From positions 1-64,000 of the forward strand of contig CAMCEE010000006.1 of assembly GCA_945873815.1 (NCBI GenBank): DNA of 64,000 bases. The letters run 5' to 3'. The DNA comes from an uncultured Caryophanales bacterium (lineage in GTDB: Bacteria; Bacillota_I; Bacilli_A; RFN20; CAG-449). Made by a program: the position numbers and the translations under genes. Below, piece by piece: positions 1-8,324 of the stretch (position 1 is its first letter; the number at the start of each line of letters is the position of its first letter). The notes under the pieces are model-generated. The model worked only from the letters and a program-made list of their open reading frames with translations. It was not told the origin of the DNA and ran no database searches.

Positions 1-60
1 AGATCAAGTGTCAACGTGAATCTCTTCTTCCCACTTTCTTTAGTGGCGCTGACTTTGTTT

Positions 61-89
61 AGTCTATCACTACATTATTATAGTGTCAA
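61..89 (-). promoter_or_regulatory. Probable rRNA operon promoter and leader (leaves left edge)
   Basis: On the minus strand there is a perfect -35 box TTGACA (89-84), a 17-base spacer and a -10-like TAGACT (66-61). Downstream lies a small hairpin (CCACT/AGTGG near 31-46), and the strand reaches the window edge reading TTGATCT. In Bacillus-type rrn operons the 16S precursor leader contains TTGATCTTTGAAAAC, so the edge probably cuts into an rRNA leader. The 16S gene itself is outside the window, so this is inference from a short match. Confidence 0.45.
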
Positions 90-206
90 TAACTTTTTTA
101 TTATTTTTTATATATTTTTTATATGTTGTTAGAAAAAGTAAATGCAAACTTATTTTCGCTTTGTGAAATCTCTTAATGCATTATAAAAAATGCTATAAAA
201 CAAAAT

Positions 207-279
207 AAAAGGAGCTGTAAAGAAATAAAAATTTAGATGTTGACTTCTAAGGGATTATTTCAAAAATAGCTCCTTTTTC
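207..279. terminator. Long-loop hairpin, possible terminator of queT
   Basis: Arms AAAAGGAGCT (207-216) and AGCTCCTTTT (268-277) can pair with a loop of about 50 bases. The minus-strand transcript of the transporter gene ends just upstream of it. A T-rich tract follows the stem on either strand. The loop is long, so efficiency is uncertain. Confidence 0.4.
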
Positions 280-328
280 ATTCTAATAAATTATCACTAT
301 TATATTAATAAGATAAATATGCTTATCA

Positions 329-841
329 TTACCATTCGCCAAGTAATCTTATAATATGCTTCTTAAGAACTAGATATAATGGTATTCCTATTCCATATAC
401 TGCGATAGTTTCGCCTAAAGCAACAACTCCAAATGTTGCCCAATATGCTCCAAAATTTAAATCTGGAACACTGATGATTAACACGATTGGTACTAGGATT
501 GCATTTAAAATAACTAATCCTAATCCAAATGTAATCATCCTGAATAAGTCTTTTTTTATTAACTTTCCAATTAATAAAACAAATGCTCCACCTACAAGTG
601 TTGCTGCCGTACCGATTAACGCATCGTATATGCCAAATCCGAAAAACAGATTAAACATAAAGCATCCTATTGAGCATCCAAGAACAACCTCTGGGCAGAA
701 AAATGCAAGAACTAACAAACCTTCTGCTAATCTTACATTCACCATAAATCCCGATGCGAGATTGCCTTCAATTACACATAGGACAAAATAAAGCGCTGCG
801 ATCACCGAAGCAAAGGTGATTCTTCTTACTGATTTTTTCAT
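329..841 (-). CDS. queT: QueT-family queuosine precursor transporter
   Basis: Small integral membrane protein of about 170 residues with roughly five hydrophobic segments. It matches the QueT family (COG4708), the substrate-binding membrane component that imports queuosine precursors (preQ0/preQ1) for tRNA modification. The family pattern is visible: a charged N-terminus, a conserved NVRLAEGL stretch after the first helix, and FGFGIYDALIG in the middle. The start is placed at ATG 841 rather than the upstream TTG at 862, because AGGAG lies seven bases before 841 and the upstream start falls inside a regulatory hairpin. A preQ1-I-like aptamer at 903-942 precedes it, which supports both the substrate and the mode of control. 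No que biosynthesis gene is in this window, so salvage is likely but not shown. Confidence 0.85.
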   Translation of the reverse strand: MKKSVRRITFASVIAALYFVLCVIEGNLASGFMVNVRLAEGLLVLAFFCPEVVLGCSIGCFMFNLFFGFGIYDALIGTAATLVGGAFVLLIGKLIKKDLFRMITFGLGLVILNAILVPIVLIISVPDLNFGAYWATFGVVALGETIAVYGIGIPLYLVLKKHIIRLLGEW

Positions 842-847
842 ATAAAA

Positions 848-879
848 ACTCCTATGCACCAAATTGAAAACATAGGAGT
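848..879 (-). promoter_or_regulatory. RBS-sequestering expression-platform hairpin of queT
   Basis: On the minus strand ACTCCTATG (879-871 side) pairs over nine bases with CATAGGAGT (856-848). The 3' arm contains the Shine-Dalgarno AGGAG of queT and is followed by TTTTTAT and the start codon. The hairpin can therefore hide the ribosome site, and the short T-run could also terminate transcription weakly. Confidence 0.65.
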
Positions 880-902
880 ATGCAAATAATATTCTACTTT
901 GT

Positions 903-942
903 CCTAGTTTTGTTTAAAGGAAGGATGGTTCATGAACTCCCT
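903..942 (-). ncRNA. preQ1-I riboswitch aptamer
   Basis: Read on the minus strand from 942: stem AGGGAG / CTTCCT with one G-U pair, a loop starting TTC and containing ACC, then the A-rich tail TTAAACAAAACTAGG. The small H-type pseudoknot architecture and the tail agree closely with class I preQ1 riboswitches (compare the tail TTAACAAAACAAGG in the Thermoanaerobacter example). It lies 60 bases upstream of queT, directly before the RBS-masking hairpin. Binding of preQ1 would be expected to lower transporter synthesis. Confidence 0.75.
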
Positions 943-1027
943 AGTCTTATGACTATAAAATATATTATCATCATAAAAATTAAATGCAATAAAAAATTTA
1001 GAATTTGCAAAGATACTTTAAAATAAT

Positions 1028-1055
1028 TTGATTGTTTTTTTTATTAATATAAAAT
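1028..1055 (+). promoter_or_regulatory. Probable sigma-A promoter of tRNA-Thr
   Basis: TTGATT (1028-1033), a 16-base spacer and TAAAAT (1050-1055), located 14 bases before the tRNA. The hydrolase gene starts 19 bases after the tRNA with no terminator between, so it may be co-transcribed. Confidence 0.45.
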
Positions 1056-1069
1056 AGAATATATTTGTT

Positions 1070-1145
<76 letters not shown>

Positions 1146-1164
1146 TTTTTTTAAGGATTACATT

Positions 1165-2118
1165 ATGTGTTTTATTAAAACATTATACAAAAAAATATTG
1201 ATAAAGAGATATGATGATGATCATATTATTCACTACTTTTCATATAAAGATTTTGATGGTCTTTATGCAGAAAGTAGAAATTTTAAGACAGAAGAGGGTT
1301 ACTTAATTAAAGGATATTATTACTATTATCCTTCATACAAAGAAGATCAATTAATCATTCTCTGTCATGGAATTGGTGGTGGACACCGTTCATATATGAG
1401 AGAGATAGAACTATTATGTAAAAAAGGCTATCGCGTATTATCATACGATAACGTTGGTTGCTTTGAATCAGAAGGGAAAAGTATACGTGCAGCTTCCGAA
1501 TCCACTAATGACTTATTATGTGTTCTTAACACATTAAAAAAAGAAGGTTCTCTTAATGGAATAAAAGTATCATTAATCGGTCATTCTTGGGGAGGTCACG
1601 CAGTTAGTAACATCCTATCATATTACAATGAAATTGATTCAATCGTCTGCATCTCCGGATACGCTTCAATGGAATTATTCTTAAATTCAATGTTTAAAGG
1701 AAAGCATAAATTCATTAGACATTCCATTATGAAATATGAAAAAAAGATGAATGAAAAGCTTTATAATTCTTATTCATATAATGCAGTAAAAGATACTAAA
1801 ACTAGAGTTCTATTCATTCATTCAAAAGATGATTCTGTGGTTAGATTAGATGCGAGCGCATTCTCTTATAAAGATAAAATTAATAATCCAAATGTAAATT
1901 ATCTATTATGTGAAGGAAAATCGCATAATCCTAATTACACGTATGACGCTGTAAAATATATGAAAGAATCATTTGGAGAATATAATAAACTAATCAAAGC
2001 AAAGAAATTAAAGACATTCGAGGCAAAGAAAGCATATATGGATAAACTCGATTGGTATAGAATGACAGAACAAGATGAAGATATTTGGAATATTATTCTA
2101 AGCAATATTAAAGAGTAA
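1165..2118 (+). CDS. Alpha/beta-fold hydrolase
   Basis: 317-residue serine hydrolase of the alpha/beta fold; substrate unknown. Visible elements are the oxyanion-hole HG motif at residues 68-69, the nucleophile elbow GHSWG with Ser about 141, an acidic residue in SKDDSV near 222, and the catalytic His near 254 in KSHNP. There is no signal peptide or membrane segment, so it is cytosolic, probably an esterase, thioesterase or lysophospholipase-like enzyme. RBS AAGGATT precedes ATG 1165, which lies only 19 bases after tRNA-Thr. It ends convergently against the GH105 gene at a shared hairpin. Confidence 0.8.
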   Translation: MCFIKTLYKKILIKRYDDDHIIHYFSYKDFDGLYAESRNFKTEEGYLIKGYYYYYPSYKEDQLIILCHGIGGGHRSYMREIELLCKKGYRVLSYDNVGCFESEGKSIRAASESTNDLLCVLNTLKKEGSLNGIKVSLIGHSWGGHAVSNILSYYNEIDSIVCISGYASMELFLNSMFKGKHKFIRHSIMKYEKKMNEKLYNSYSYNAVKDTKTRVLFIHSKDDSVVRLDASAFSYKDKINNPNVNYLLCEGKSHNPNYTYDAVKYMKESFGEYNKLIKAKKLKTFEAKKAYMDKLDWYRMTEQDEDIWNIILSNIKE

Positions 2119-2145
2119 GGCCGAGCACCTTACCCTTTTATTTTA
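2115..2145. terminator. Bidirectional terminator between hydrolase and GH105
   Basis: Stem GTAAGG (2115-2120) and CCTTAC (2128-2133) with a seven-base loop, followed by CCTTTTATTTTAT. It overlaps the hydrolase stop codon and lies between two convergent genes. Confidence 0.65.
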
Positions 2146-3270
2146 TATTTTCAATATTTCAGTATAAGCCATAATAAGAGGGCCTGTACCCTTTGCATCA
2201 TTTTCTACTATCGGTTCAGATAAATAGTATTCGACGCTGCCATCTCGACGTAATTTATCATTAGGACCAAGTCCTGCAACTAAGCATATTCCCCCAAGAT
2301 TTAAATCACCATCTTTATTAACAGAAAGATATTTTTTACAAATTCCATCAAAAATACCTTTACCTATAGCTTGATAAGTTTTATCTAGTACTCCAAGTCT
2401 TACAGCTTTTAAAATTGCGTACGCAATCATTGAACTACCGGATGTCTCTAAATAATTCCCTTTAACATCCTTTAGATTTGGAAGTTGATAGAACATCTTC
2501 GATTCTTCATCTTGATAAAGAAGAATCCCAGCAATCGTTTCTTTAAATATTTTAATCAATCTTTCTTTTTCTTTAGTATGATCTTCTGCGATATAATCAA
2601 TACAATCGATTAACCCTACTGTATACCAACCAATCGATCTTAACCAAAAGTTTTTAGATAATCCAGTTTTTTTATTGCACCAGAACATTTGTTTTGAAGA
2701 ATCATAACCGTGATAATACAATTTCTTCTCCTTATCAAACATTATTCTATATACATTTTCAAATTGATTGATAGTATCGCTGTAATCTTTTATTCCTCTT
2801 TCTGTTTGATATCTTATATAAAAAGGTTGCATCATATATAAACCATCTAACCATACTTGATTAGGATAGATTGCTTTATGCCAGAAGTTTCCTTCTTTTG
2901 TACGAGGATGATTTTGGACTTGTGTATATGTTAATTCAATTGCCTTATTATATTTCTCATTATTTGTAATCTTATATAAATCAAATAAAATACGAGATTC
3001 ACACACATCATCAGTTGAATATTTAAGAGGATCATATCCTCTAATAGAACCGTCATCAAATACATAATAATCTACAAAATTAACAACGAAATTAAGATAT
3101 TTCTCTTCTTTAGTAGTTTTATATAATTCTAGCAATGATGTTATCATACACCCATCAATGTAATTCCAAGCCGGTTTTTTTCCATTCAATATTGACTCGA
3201 TATTCCATAAAGGCATATTTGGATTTGAAGTCATAAGTTTTTCAATATATTTATCGATAATTGGATACAT
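2143..3270 (-). CDS. GH105 unsaturated rhamnogalacturonyl/glucuronyl hydrolase
   Basis: 375-residue member of glycoside hydrolase family 105 (YteR/YesR type). These enzymes release the unsaturated uronic acid left at the non-reducing end by pectin-type lyases. The (alpha/alpha)6-barrel signature pieces are visible: WNYIDG at residues 35-40, DDVCESRILFDLY near 87-100, WLDGLYM with Asp about 142 at the position expected for the catalytic residue, and WLRSIGWY near 210. There is no signal peptide, so it acts on imported oligosaccharides in the cytosol. RBS AGGAGGG lies six bases before the ATG. No pectin lyase, sugar importer or regulator is next to it, so its polysaccharide substrate cannot be read from context. 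Confidence 0.85.
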   Translation of the reverse strand: MYPIIDKYIEKLMTSNPNMPLWNIESILNGKKPAWNYIDGCMITSLLELYKTTKEEKYLNFVVNFVDYYVFDDGSIRGYDPLKYSTDDVCESRILFDLYKITNNEKYNKAIELTYTQVQNHPRTKEGNFWHKAIYPNQVWLDGLYMMQPFYIRYQTERGIKDYSDTINQFENVYRIMFDKEKKLYYHGYDSSKQMFWCNKKTGLSKNFWLRSIGWYTVGLIDCIDYIAEDHTKEKERLIKIFKETIAGILLYQDEESKMFYQLPNLKDVKGNYLETSGSSMIAYAILKAVRLGVLDKTYQAIGKGIFDGICKKYLSVNKDGDLNLGGICLVAGLGPNDKLRRDGSVEYYLSEPIVENDAKGTGPLIMAYTEILKI

Positions 3271-3414
3271 TATTATCCCTCCTACAAGACCATTTTATCT
3301 TATTTTCTTCGACAAAAAAATAAAAAGAAATAAGATATATTTTTTTTGTGCCTAGACAATATAATATATTTTAAAAAAATATTATAATAATATTACATAA
3401 TTGGAGGAAACCAT

Positions 3415-4260
3415 ATGAAAATAGCAATATCCACTGATTCAACTTGCGATCTATCAAAAGAAGAAATTATACGAGAAAATATCAATATTGTTCCACTTCA
3501 TGTCATATTAGGTGAATATGAATATAAAGATGGAATTGATATCAATCCATCAATGATATATTCATACGTAGAAAAGAATAATATTTTACCTAAAACTAGC
3601 GCTTGTTCTGCAGGAGAATATTACGAAGTATTTAATAATTTACTAAAAGAATATGACTATGTAATTCACTTTAATATATCAAAAGAATGCTCTAGTAGTG
3701 GTGCGAATGCTGAACTAGTTCAAGAAGAATTCGATGGGAAAGTAAAAGTAATTGATTCTCGTCACTTATCTACTGGACAAGGATTACTAGTAATGAAAGC
3801 ATGCGATTTAAGAAAAGAAGGTAAAGACGTCGAAGAAATTGTCGAATACATTAATAAAATAAAAGATAAAGTCAATACTTCATTTGTAATTGATACATTA
3901 GATTACCTTGCAAAAGGAGGAAGATGTTCTTCTTTAGCTCTAATTGCATCAAAAATACTTAAAATTCACCCACGCATCAATATGGAAAACGGAAAACTAG
4001 AAGTAGCAAAAAAGCATATAGGTTCATTATTTTCATGCATCAATTCATACGTAGAAAATCTCATACAAGAAAATCCTACATACGATGACACAAGAGTCTA
4101 TATCACACATACTAATTGCAGTCCCTTAATCGTTGATAGCGTTAGAAATAAATTAATAGAAAAATGCCACTTCAAAGAGATTAAAGAAACCATTGCAGGT
4201 TCTGTTATCACCTCTCATTGTGGCAAAGGAACACTTGGTGTTTTATTTATTAAAGAATAG
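3415..4260 (+). CDS. DegV family fatty-acid-binding protein
   Basis: 281 residues, full length for the DegV family (FakB in staphylococci). These proteins hold a fatty acid for phosphorylation by FakA. The N-terminus MKIAISTDSTCDLS, the P.TSACSAGEYYE segment near residue 60 (which contacts the fatty-acid carboxylate in the family), and the late ETIAGSVITSHCGKGTLG block are all typical. A strong GGAGG site precedes the ATG. No fakA is in the window. Convergent with the following HD gene, with no gap. Confidence 0.9.
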   Translation: MKIAISTDSTCDLSKEEIIRENINIVPLHVILGEYEYKDGIDINPSMIYSYVEKNNILPKTSACSAGEYYEVFNNLLKEYDYVIHFNISKECSSSGANAELVQEEFDGKVKVIDSRHLSTGQGLLVMKACDLRKEGKDVEEIVEYINKIKDKVNTSFVIDTLDYLAKGGRCSSLALIASKILKIHPRINMENGKLEVAKKHIGSLFSCINSYVENLIQENPTYDDTRVYITHTNCSPLIVDSVRNKLIEKCHFKEIKETIAGSVITSHCGKGTLGVLFIKE

Positions 4261-4926
4261 TTAGATTAAATCTAACCCATTAATAATCAATTTAAATCTT
4301 GCTTTCAATTTACTTGCAGCTAATTTACACAATTCCATTCTTTCAATAAAGATTTGGAAATAATCCATGATTGGTGTAACTTGTGTATCAATTGTTAATT
4401 CAAGCGTTATTGTACGATCTTTTTTTGAAACATCTACCATAGATGATACAACCGCATAGTTAACTCGATCATGAATATTCTCTTCATGTGTTTCCGGATG
4501 TCTAACTCTAGAACGTCTAACATCTGTTTTATCAGCAATGAGTAAAGCTGCCGCGATTGAATTAACCGGGAAAGCTGCCGATTCATCATGGTTTCCTATT
4601 GCCGCGATAATTAAAGCGATATCTTTTGGATCCATTCCTTTTCTAGTTAGAATATTAAAAGCCATTGCTGCTCCATTAAGTCCATGATTGACACGATTTA
4701 TCGTATTTCCAATATCGTGCATGTATCCTGCGATTTGCCCTAATACGATTTCTCTTTGAGAATATCCAAATTTCGAAAGTATATCTTTCACTACGCTTGC
4801 GCATTTTAAAACATGACCAAATGAATGATCTGTATATCCCATCGATGCAAGTGAATGGTCTGCAGTCGATATGTATGTTGCTATCTCTTTATCGTTTCTA
4901 ATGTCTTCGTATGTAATTTCAGCCAT
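4261..4926 (-). CDS. HD-domain phosphohydrolase
   Basis: 221-residue cytosolic HD superfamily protein. Metal-binding residues are visible as H..H spacing in DHSFGHVLKC, the HD dyad in AGYMHDIGN near residue 70, a His-Asp in AIGNHDESAA, and a late Asp in LLIADKTDV. The family hydrolyses phosphomonoesters or nucleotides; the substrate here is unknown. RBS AAGGAG lies upstream of the ATG. The last third lacks recognisable motifs. Confidence 0.75.
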   Translation of the reverse strand: MAEITYEDIRNDKEIATYISTADHSLASMGYTDHSFGHVLKCASVVKDILSKFGYSQREIVLGQIAGYMHDIGNTINRVNHGLNGAAMAFNILTRKGMDPKDIALIIAAIGNHDESAAFPVNSIAAALLIADKTDVRRSRVRHPETHEENIHDRVNYAVVSSMVDVSKKDRTITLELTIDTQVTPIMDYFQIFIERMELCKLAASKLKARFKLIINGLDLI

Positions 4927-5070
4927 AATCTTCTCCTTTTACTCCCTACTCATTATATCATTTAATAAGAAAAATGAAATAAAAATCTATTTTTAGCATA
5001 AAAAAACGCCTATATATTGGGATTTTTTATTTATGGTATCATTTCTAATGAAAAAAATAAAAAATTTTTG

Positions 5071-5098
5071 TTGCATTTTAACAAAATCGGTATATAAT
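5071..5098 (+). promoter_or_regulatory. Sigma-A promoter of the structured RNA
   Basis: TTGCAT (5071-5076) and TATAAT (5093-5098) with a 16-base spacer, or TTGTTG (5068) with 19. Transcription would start near 5105, at the 5' edge of the rod-like RNA below. Confidence 0.55.
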
Positions 5099-5104
5099 AA
5101 TTTC

Positions 5105-5295
5105 AAGGTGTTAGGCACCTTATCCGTTGCTTACGAACTAAGCTTTGTAGCAATATTAAACGAGATATTGATTAGAACACCACTAATCAATGGATCGTGA
5201 GATATTATTCACTATAAAGAATAGAACTTAAAAGTAAGCCAACATTATATGAGATTTAAGAACTTTACGAATCAAAATCTAAGGTTCTTTTTTTA
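5105..5295 (+). ncRNA. Candidate 6S-like regulatory RNA
   Basis: A stretch of about 190 bases with its own promoter and terminator and no ORF. It folds into a long rod: GTTGCTTAC (5126-5134) with GTAAGCCAAC (5234-5243, one bulge), CTTTGTAG (5143-5150) with CTATAAAG (5212-5219), ACGA with TCGT, and an apical nine-pair stem 5167-5175 / 5183-5191. A large internal bubble (5135-5142 facing 5220-5233) interrupts the rod. Length and the central bubble in a closed rod are what 6S RNA (the RNA polymerase decoy) looks like. A small extra 5' hairpin AGGTG/CACCT is also present. No RNase P, tmRNA or SRP signature was found in it. The identification rests on structure only. Confidence 0.5.
5258..5295 (+). 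terminator. Terminator of the 6S-like RNA
   Basis: Ten-pair stem AAGAACTTTA (5258-5267) with TAAGGTTCTT (5280-5289), one G-U pair, a 12-base loop and a run of seven or more T. Confidence 0.8.
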
Positions 5296-5410
5296 TTTCT
5301 AATAAGATTATATGTGTATTTTTTATCGTAAAAAGAAGCGATATTAAGCCATTAATTTGATTTTTTACTACAAATATATTATTCTTATATTGCGAAAGGA
5401 CGGAAACTCT

Positions 5411-6244
5411 ATGGAAAAAACAATCGTCGCAATTTGTTATGACTTTGATAAAACACTTGCAACAAACGACATGCAAGCATTCAGTTTTATCCCAAATCTA
5501 GGCCTAACCGTTCCTGAATTCTGGGAAAAGTGTGGTCAATTTACAAAAACTTCTGGGTCAGACCCTATTCTTAGTTATCTAAGAGTAATGATGGATCAAT
5601 GTCATAAAAAGGGTATCCCATTAACAAGAGCATATCTTAATTCATTAGGAAAAGATATTAAATATTTCGATGGTGTAACTACCTGGTTTAAAAGACTCAA
5701 TGCATACGCAGAAGAACACGATATCGAATTAGAGCATTATATCATTTCTTCTGGAAATAAAGAAATCATCGAAGGAAGCGCTATTGCAAAAGAATTCAAA
5801 CAAATTTATGGATGCGAATTCCTATACGATGAATATGGTGAAGCATATTGGCCTAAAACAATCATAAACTTTACGCTCAAAACTCAATACTTATTTAGAA
5901 TTTGCAAAGGAGCAATCAATCTATCAGATGAAGAAAAAGTAAACGAAAGAGTTGACAAAAAACATGTTGAATTTAGAAACATGATTTACATAGGAGATGG
6001 CATGACGGATATTCCTTGTATGACCCTTATCAAAGAAAAAGGTGGAACAGCAATTTCAGTATATCCAACTAATCAAAAAGATAAGAGTGTTCAACTAGTT
6101 CAAGACAACCGCGTAAACTATGCTTGTAAAAGCGATTATAGTTCAAACTCTCAATTAGAAAAATTGATTAAACTAATCATCGATTCAATTTCACTAAAAG
6201 AGAAATTACTTGAAAAAGAAACAAAACTTACAAATATACAATAA
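5411..6244 (+). CDS. HAD-superfamily hydrolase (phosphoserine-phosphatase-like)
   Basis: About 278 residues. HAD motif I is CYDFDKTLA near the N-terminus (nucleophile Asp and general-acid Asp), and motif IV is IYIGDGMTDIPC near residue 195. Ser in IISSGNKE serves as motif II. A large insert between motifs I and II suggests a cap domain. Start chosen at ATG 5411, which has AAAGGACGG just upstream; the longer frame from 5357 overlaps a promoter-like TTGATT/TATTCT pair (5357-5385) and has no RBS. Substrate unknown; a phosphomonoesterase role is inferred from the family. Confidence 0.75.
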   Translation: MEKTIVAICYDFDKTLATNDMQAFSFIPNLGLTVPEFWEKCGQFTKTSGSDPILSYLRVMMDQCHKKGIPLTRAYLNSLGKDIKYFDGVTTWFKRLNAYAEEHDIELEHYIISSGNKEIIEGSAIAKEFKQIYGCEFLYDEYGEAYWPKTIINFTLKTQYLFRICKGAINLSDEEKVNERVDKKHVEFRNMIYIGDGMTDIPCMTLIKEKGGTAISVYPTNQKDKSVQLVQDNRVNYACKSDYSSNSQLEKLIKLIIDSISLKEKLLEKETKLTNIQ

Positions 6245-6268
6245 GAACTATATAATTAGTTCTTTTTT
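6243..6268 (+). terminator. Terminator after HAD gene
   Basis: AAGAACT / AGTTCTT stem with an eight-base loop and six T, overlapping the HAD stop codon. It lies 22 bases before the peptidase start, so it may only partly separate the two genes. Confidence 0.65.
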
Positions 6269-6289
6269 GGTTATTAAGGAGAAGAGGAT

Positions 6290-7555
6290 ATGTACGATTT
6301 ACAAAGATGCTATAAACTATTAGAAAAAATATCATTCACCCGCGTTGCAGGGTCAATAGAAGAAACAAAAGCAAGAGAAATACTTAAAGATGAGATCAAA
6401 AAAATTGGTTTAAGGACTTATGAAGAAGAATTTCCTATCGATCATTCGGAAATCAAAGTTGCTAAGTTAGAAGTCCTTTCTCCATACAAAAAAGAATATG
6501 AAGTCACAGGAATCAAGATGACAGGTTGTACTAGTATAGAAGGAATCGAAGCACCATTAATCTATATCGAAAATGCTGATGAAGCAAATCTAATCGATAT
6601 CGAAGGAAAAATCGTTTTACTAAATGGACGAATGTACAATAAAATCTATAAAAAGATTATCGAGAAAAAAACTGCGGGTTTCATTGCCCTATCCGGTTCA
6701 ATATACGATAAAAAAGATGATTCTGATTTAAGTTTAATGTCAATTAGAGAAGCTGATTATTCATTAGGAAAAATCCCTGGAGTATGCTTAAGAGAGTTAG
6801 ACGGTCAAGAATTAGTCGAATTAGGTGCAGAAAAAGTCAAACTCACTTTGATACAAGAAGAAAGCAAAATCATGTCACATAACTTAATCACTGAAATAGA
6901 AGGAACGACAAAAAAGGATGAAATCATCGCTTTTACTGCTCATTATGATTCCGTACCATTCTCTAGCGGTGCATACGATAATGCCTCAGGTAGTGTTGGA
7001 ATCATGGAACTACTTCATCACTTTCATGAAAATAGACCAGCAAGAACATTGCGTTTCATTTGGTGTGGCGCAGAAGAACTTGGATTATTAGGTTCTAAAG
7101 CATATTGTATGAAGCATGAAGAAGAACTAAATAAATTTTTATTCGTTTTAAATATCGATATGATTGGCGTAACATTAGGAAAAGAAATAGCTTGTTGTAC
7201 AAGTGAAACAAGTCTTCCTTCATATATCAATTACCTTGGAAAAGAAATTGGAGTAGCAATAAGTGCAAAACAAGGAGTCTACTCATCAGATTCTACTCCA
7301 TTTGCAGATAAAGGCATTCCTAGTGTATCATTTGCACGTATTTCTCCTAATGGAGGAGCAGAAATACATTCAAGAAAAGATATCATTTCTCCTCTATCAC
7401 CAAAAGCATTCGATTCATCGCTTAAAATCATCACTACTTTTGCGGATCGAATCGTTAATAGCGTATGTTTTCCTATCGAAAGAATTATTCCAAATAATAT
7501 GAAAGAAGAATTAGACTATTACTTATTAAGAAAAGAACGCCCAGACAAAAACTAA
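6290..7555 (+). CDS. M28-family zinc aminopeptidase/carboxypeptidase
   Basis: 421-residue metallopeptidase of family M28. Metal and catalytic residues are all present: His 218 and Asp 220 in AHYDS, bridging Asp 230 in AYDNASG, the Glu pair 262-263 in GAEELGLLG, Asp 290 in NIDMIG and His 360 in GGAEIHS. A PA-like insert (about residues 85-180) precedes the catalytic core, as in the larger family members. There is no signal peptide, so it is probably a cytosolic peptidase. RBS AAGGAGAAGAGG lies before the ATG. Confidence 0.88.
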   Translation: MYDLQRCYKLLEKISFTRVAGSIEETKAREILKDEIKKIGLRTYEEEFPIDHSEIKVAKLEVLSPYKKEYEVTGIKMTGCTSIEGIEAPLIYIENADEANLIDIEGKIVLLNGRMYNKIYKKIIEKKTAGFIALSGSIYDKKDDSDLSLMSIREADYSLGKIPGVCLRELDGQELVELGAEKVKLTLIQEESKIMSHNLITEIEGTTKKDEIIAFTAHYDSVPFSSGAYDNASGSVGIMELLHHFHENRPARTLRFIWCGAEELGLLGSKAYCMKHEEELNKFLFVLNIDMIGVTLGKEIACCTSETSLPSYINYLGKEIGVAISAKQGVYSSDSTPFADKGIPSVSFARISPNGGAEIHSRKDIISPLSPKAFDSSLKIITTFADRIVNSVCFPIERIIPNNMKEELDYYLLRKERPDKN

Positions 7556-7613
7556 ACAAACACATTAATAAAGGTGTATTTCAAATGATGTATTTGTAAG
7601 ATTATATGTTAAT

Positions 7614-7652
7614 AATGATGTTTCCTTATAAGCGAGGAACATCATTTTTTTT
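7614..7652. terminator. Bidirectional terminator
   Basis: Stem AATGATGTTTCC (7614-7625) with GGAACATCATT (7636-7646), one bulged T, then eight T on the plus strand. It lies between the convergent peptidase and membrane-protein genes and overlaps the stop codon of the latter. Confidence 0.75.
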
Positions 7653-8174
7653 CAATGATTCCAAACCAAGTTCTTCTCTCCAATTATATGCATCAAGAAC
7701 AAGGAATGTTTGTAATACTAAAGTAACGGATAAAGCAACGTTATGGTTATATTCATAGTTCTCTAGTCCATCAATATATCTTTGTTTTGAAAACATTGTA
7801 AGAATTACTGCGCCAACAAAGAACGCTAAAATAGTAAATGCCAAGTATGGTTTTGAAATATCTCTTGCAATCGTTACTTTCTTAAAAACATATTTGATTA
7901 TAAAAATAACAAGAGAATATAAGAAACAAAATGCACTTGCAAGAAGAGGAAGTAACCAAACAAATTTAGTAACGTCCAAATAAGCAAATTTGTAATATGA
8001 AGAAACAACGATTTCTCCTTTATCTACCGATGTGCCAAGTTCATCCACTTTTGTTACAAAAAGCAATAATGTCATAATCGCCATAACTAATAGTTGATCT
8101 ATTAATACAAAAAGCGAAAAGTGAGCTTTTCTAAATGTTTTAAATCTACCAATCATTTCTTTTATAAAATCCAT
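7626..8174 (-). CDS. Unknown four-helix membrane protein
   Basis: 182 residues with about four hydrophobic segments: near 22-42, 72-98, 110-128 and 147-160. The N-terminus is basic, with a charged loop DELGTSVDKGE after the first helix. I do not recognise a family. RBS GGTGAAAG precedes the ATG. It stands alone between a terminator and a 150-base gap before the YhcC gene. Confidence 0.6.
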   Translation of the reverse strand: MDFIKEMIGRFKTFRKAHFSLFVLIDQLLVMAIMTLLLFVTKVDELGTSVDKGEIVVSSYYKFAYLDVTKFVWLLPLLASAFCFLYSLVIFIIKYVFKKVTIARDISKPYLAFTILAFFVGAVILTMFSKQRYIDGLENYEYNHNVALSVTLVLQTFLVLDAYNWREELGLESLKKNDVPRL

Positions 8175-8324
8175 ATACTTTCACCATAATTAATAATTGA
8201 ATTATTATTCCTTTCTATTTTCTCTACCGAATATTATCACTAAAGAAATGTTATAATCCAGTAATCCTCATAAGAAATATTATCATTTCTTTTGACTCAA
8301 TAACAAGAAGCAAATACACACTTG

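Noticed and set aside
3353-3388. Promoter upstream of the DegV gene (TAGACA and TATAAT).
   Set aside because: The spacing between the two hexamers is 24 bases, too long for a sigma-A promoter; the region is too AT-rich to choose another pair.
5279-5476. Minus-strand ORF of 65 codons.
   Set aside because: It runs antisense through the RNA terminator and the start of the HAD gene and has no RBS; it is a shadow frame.
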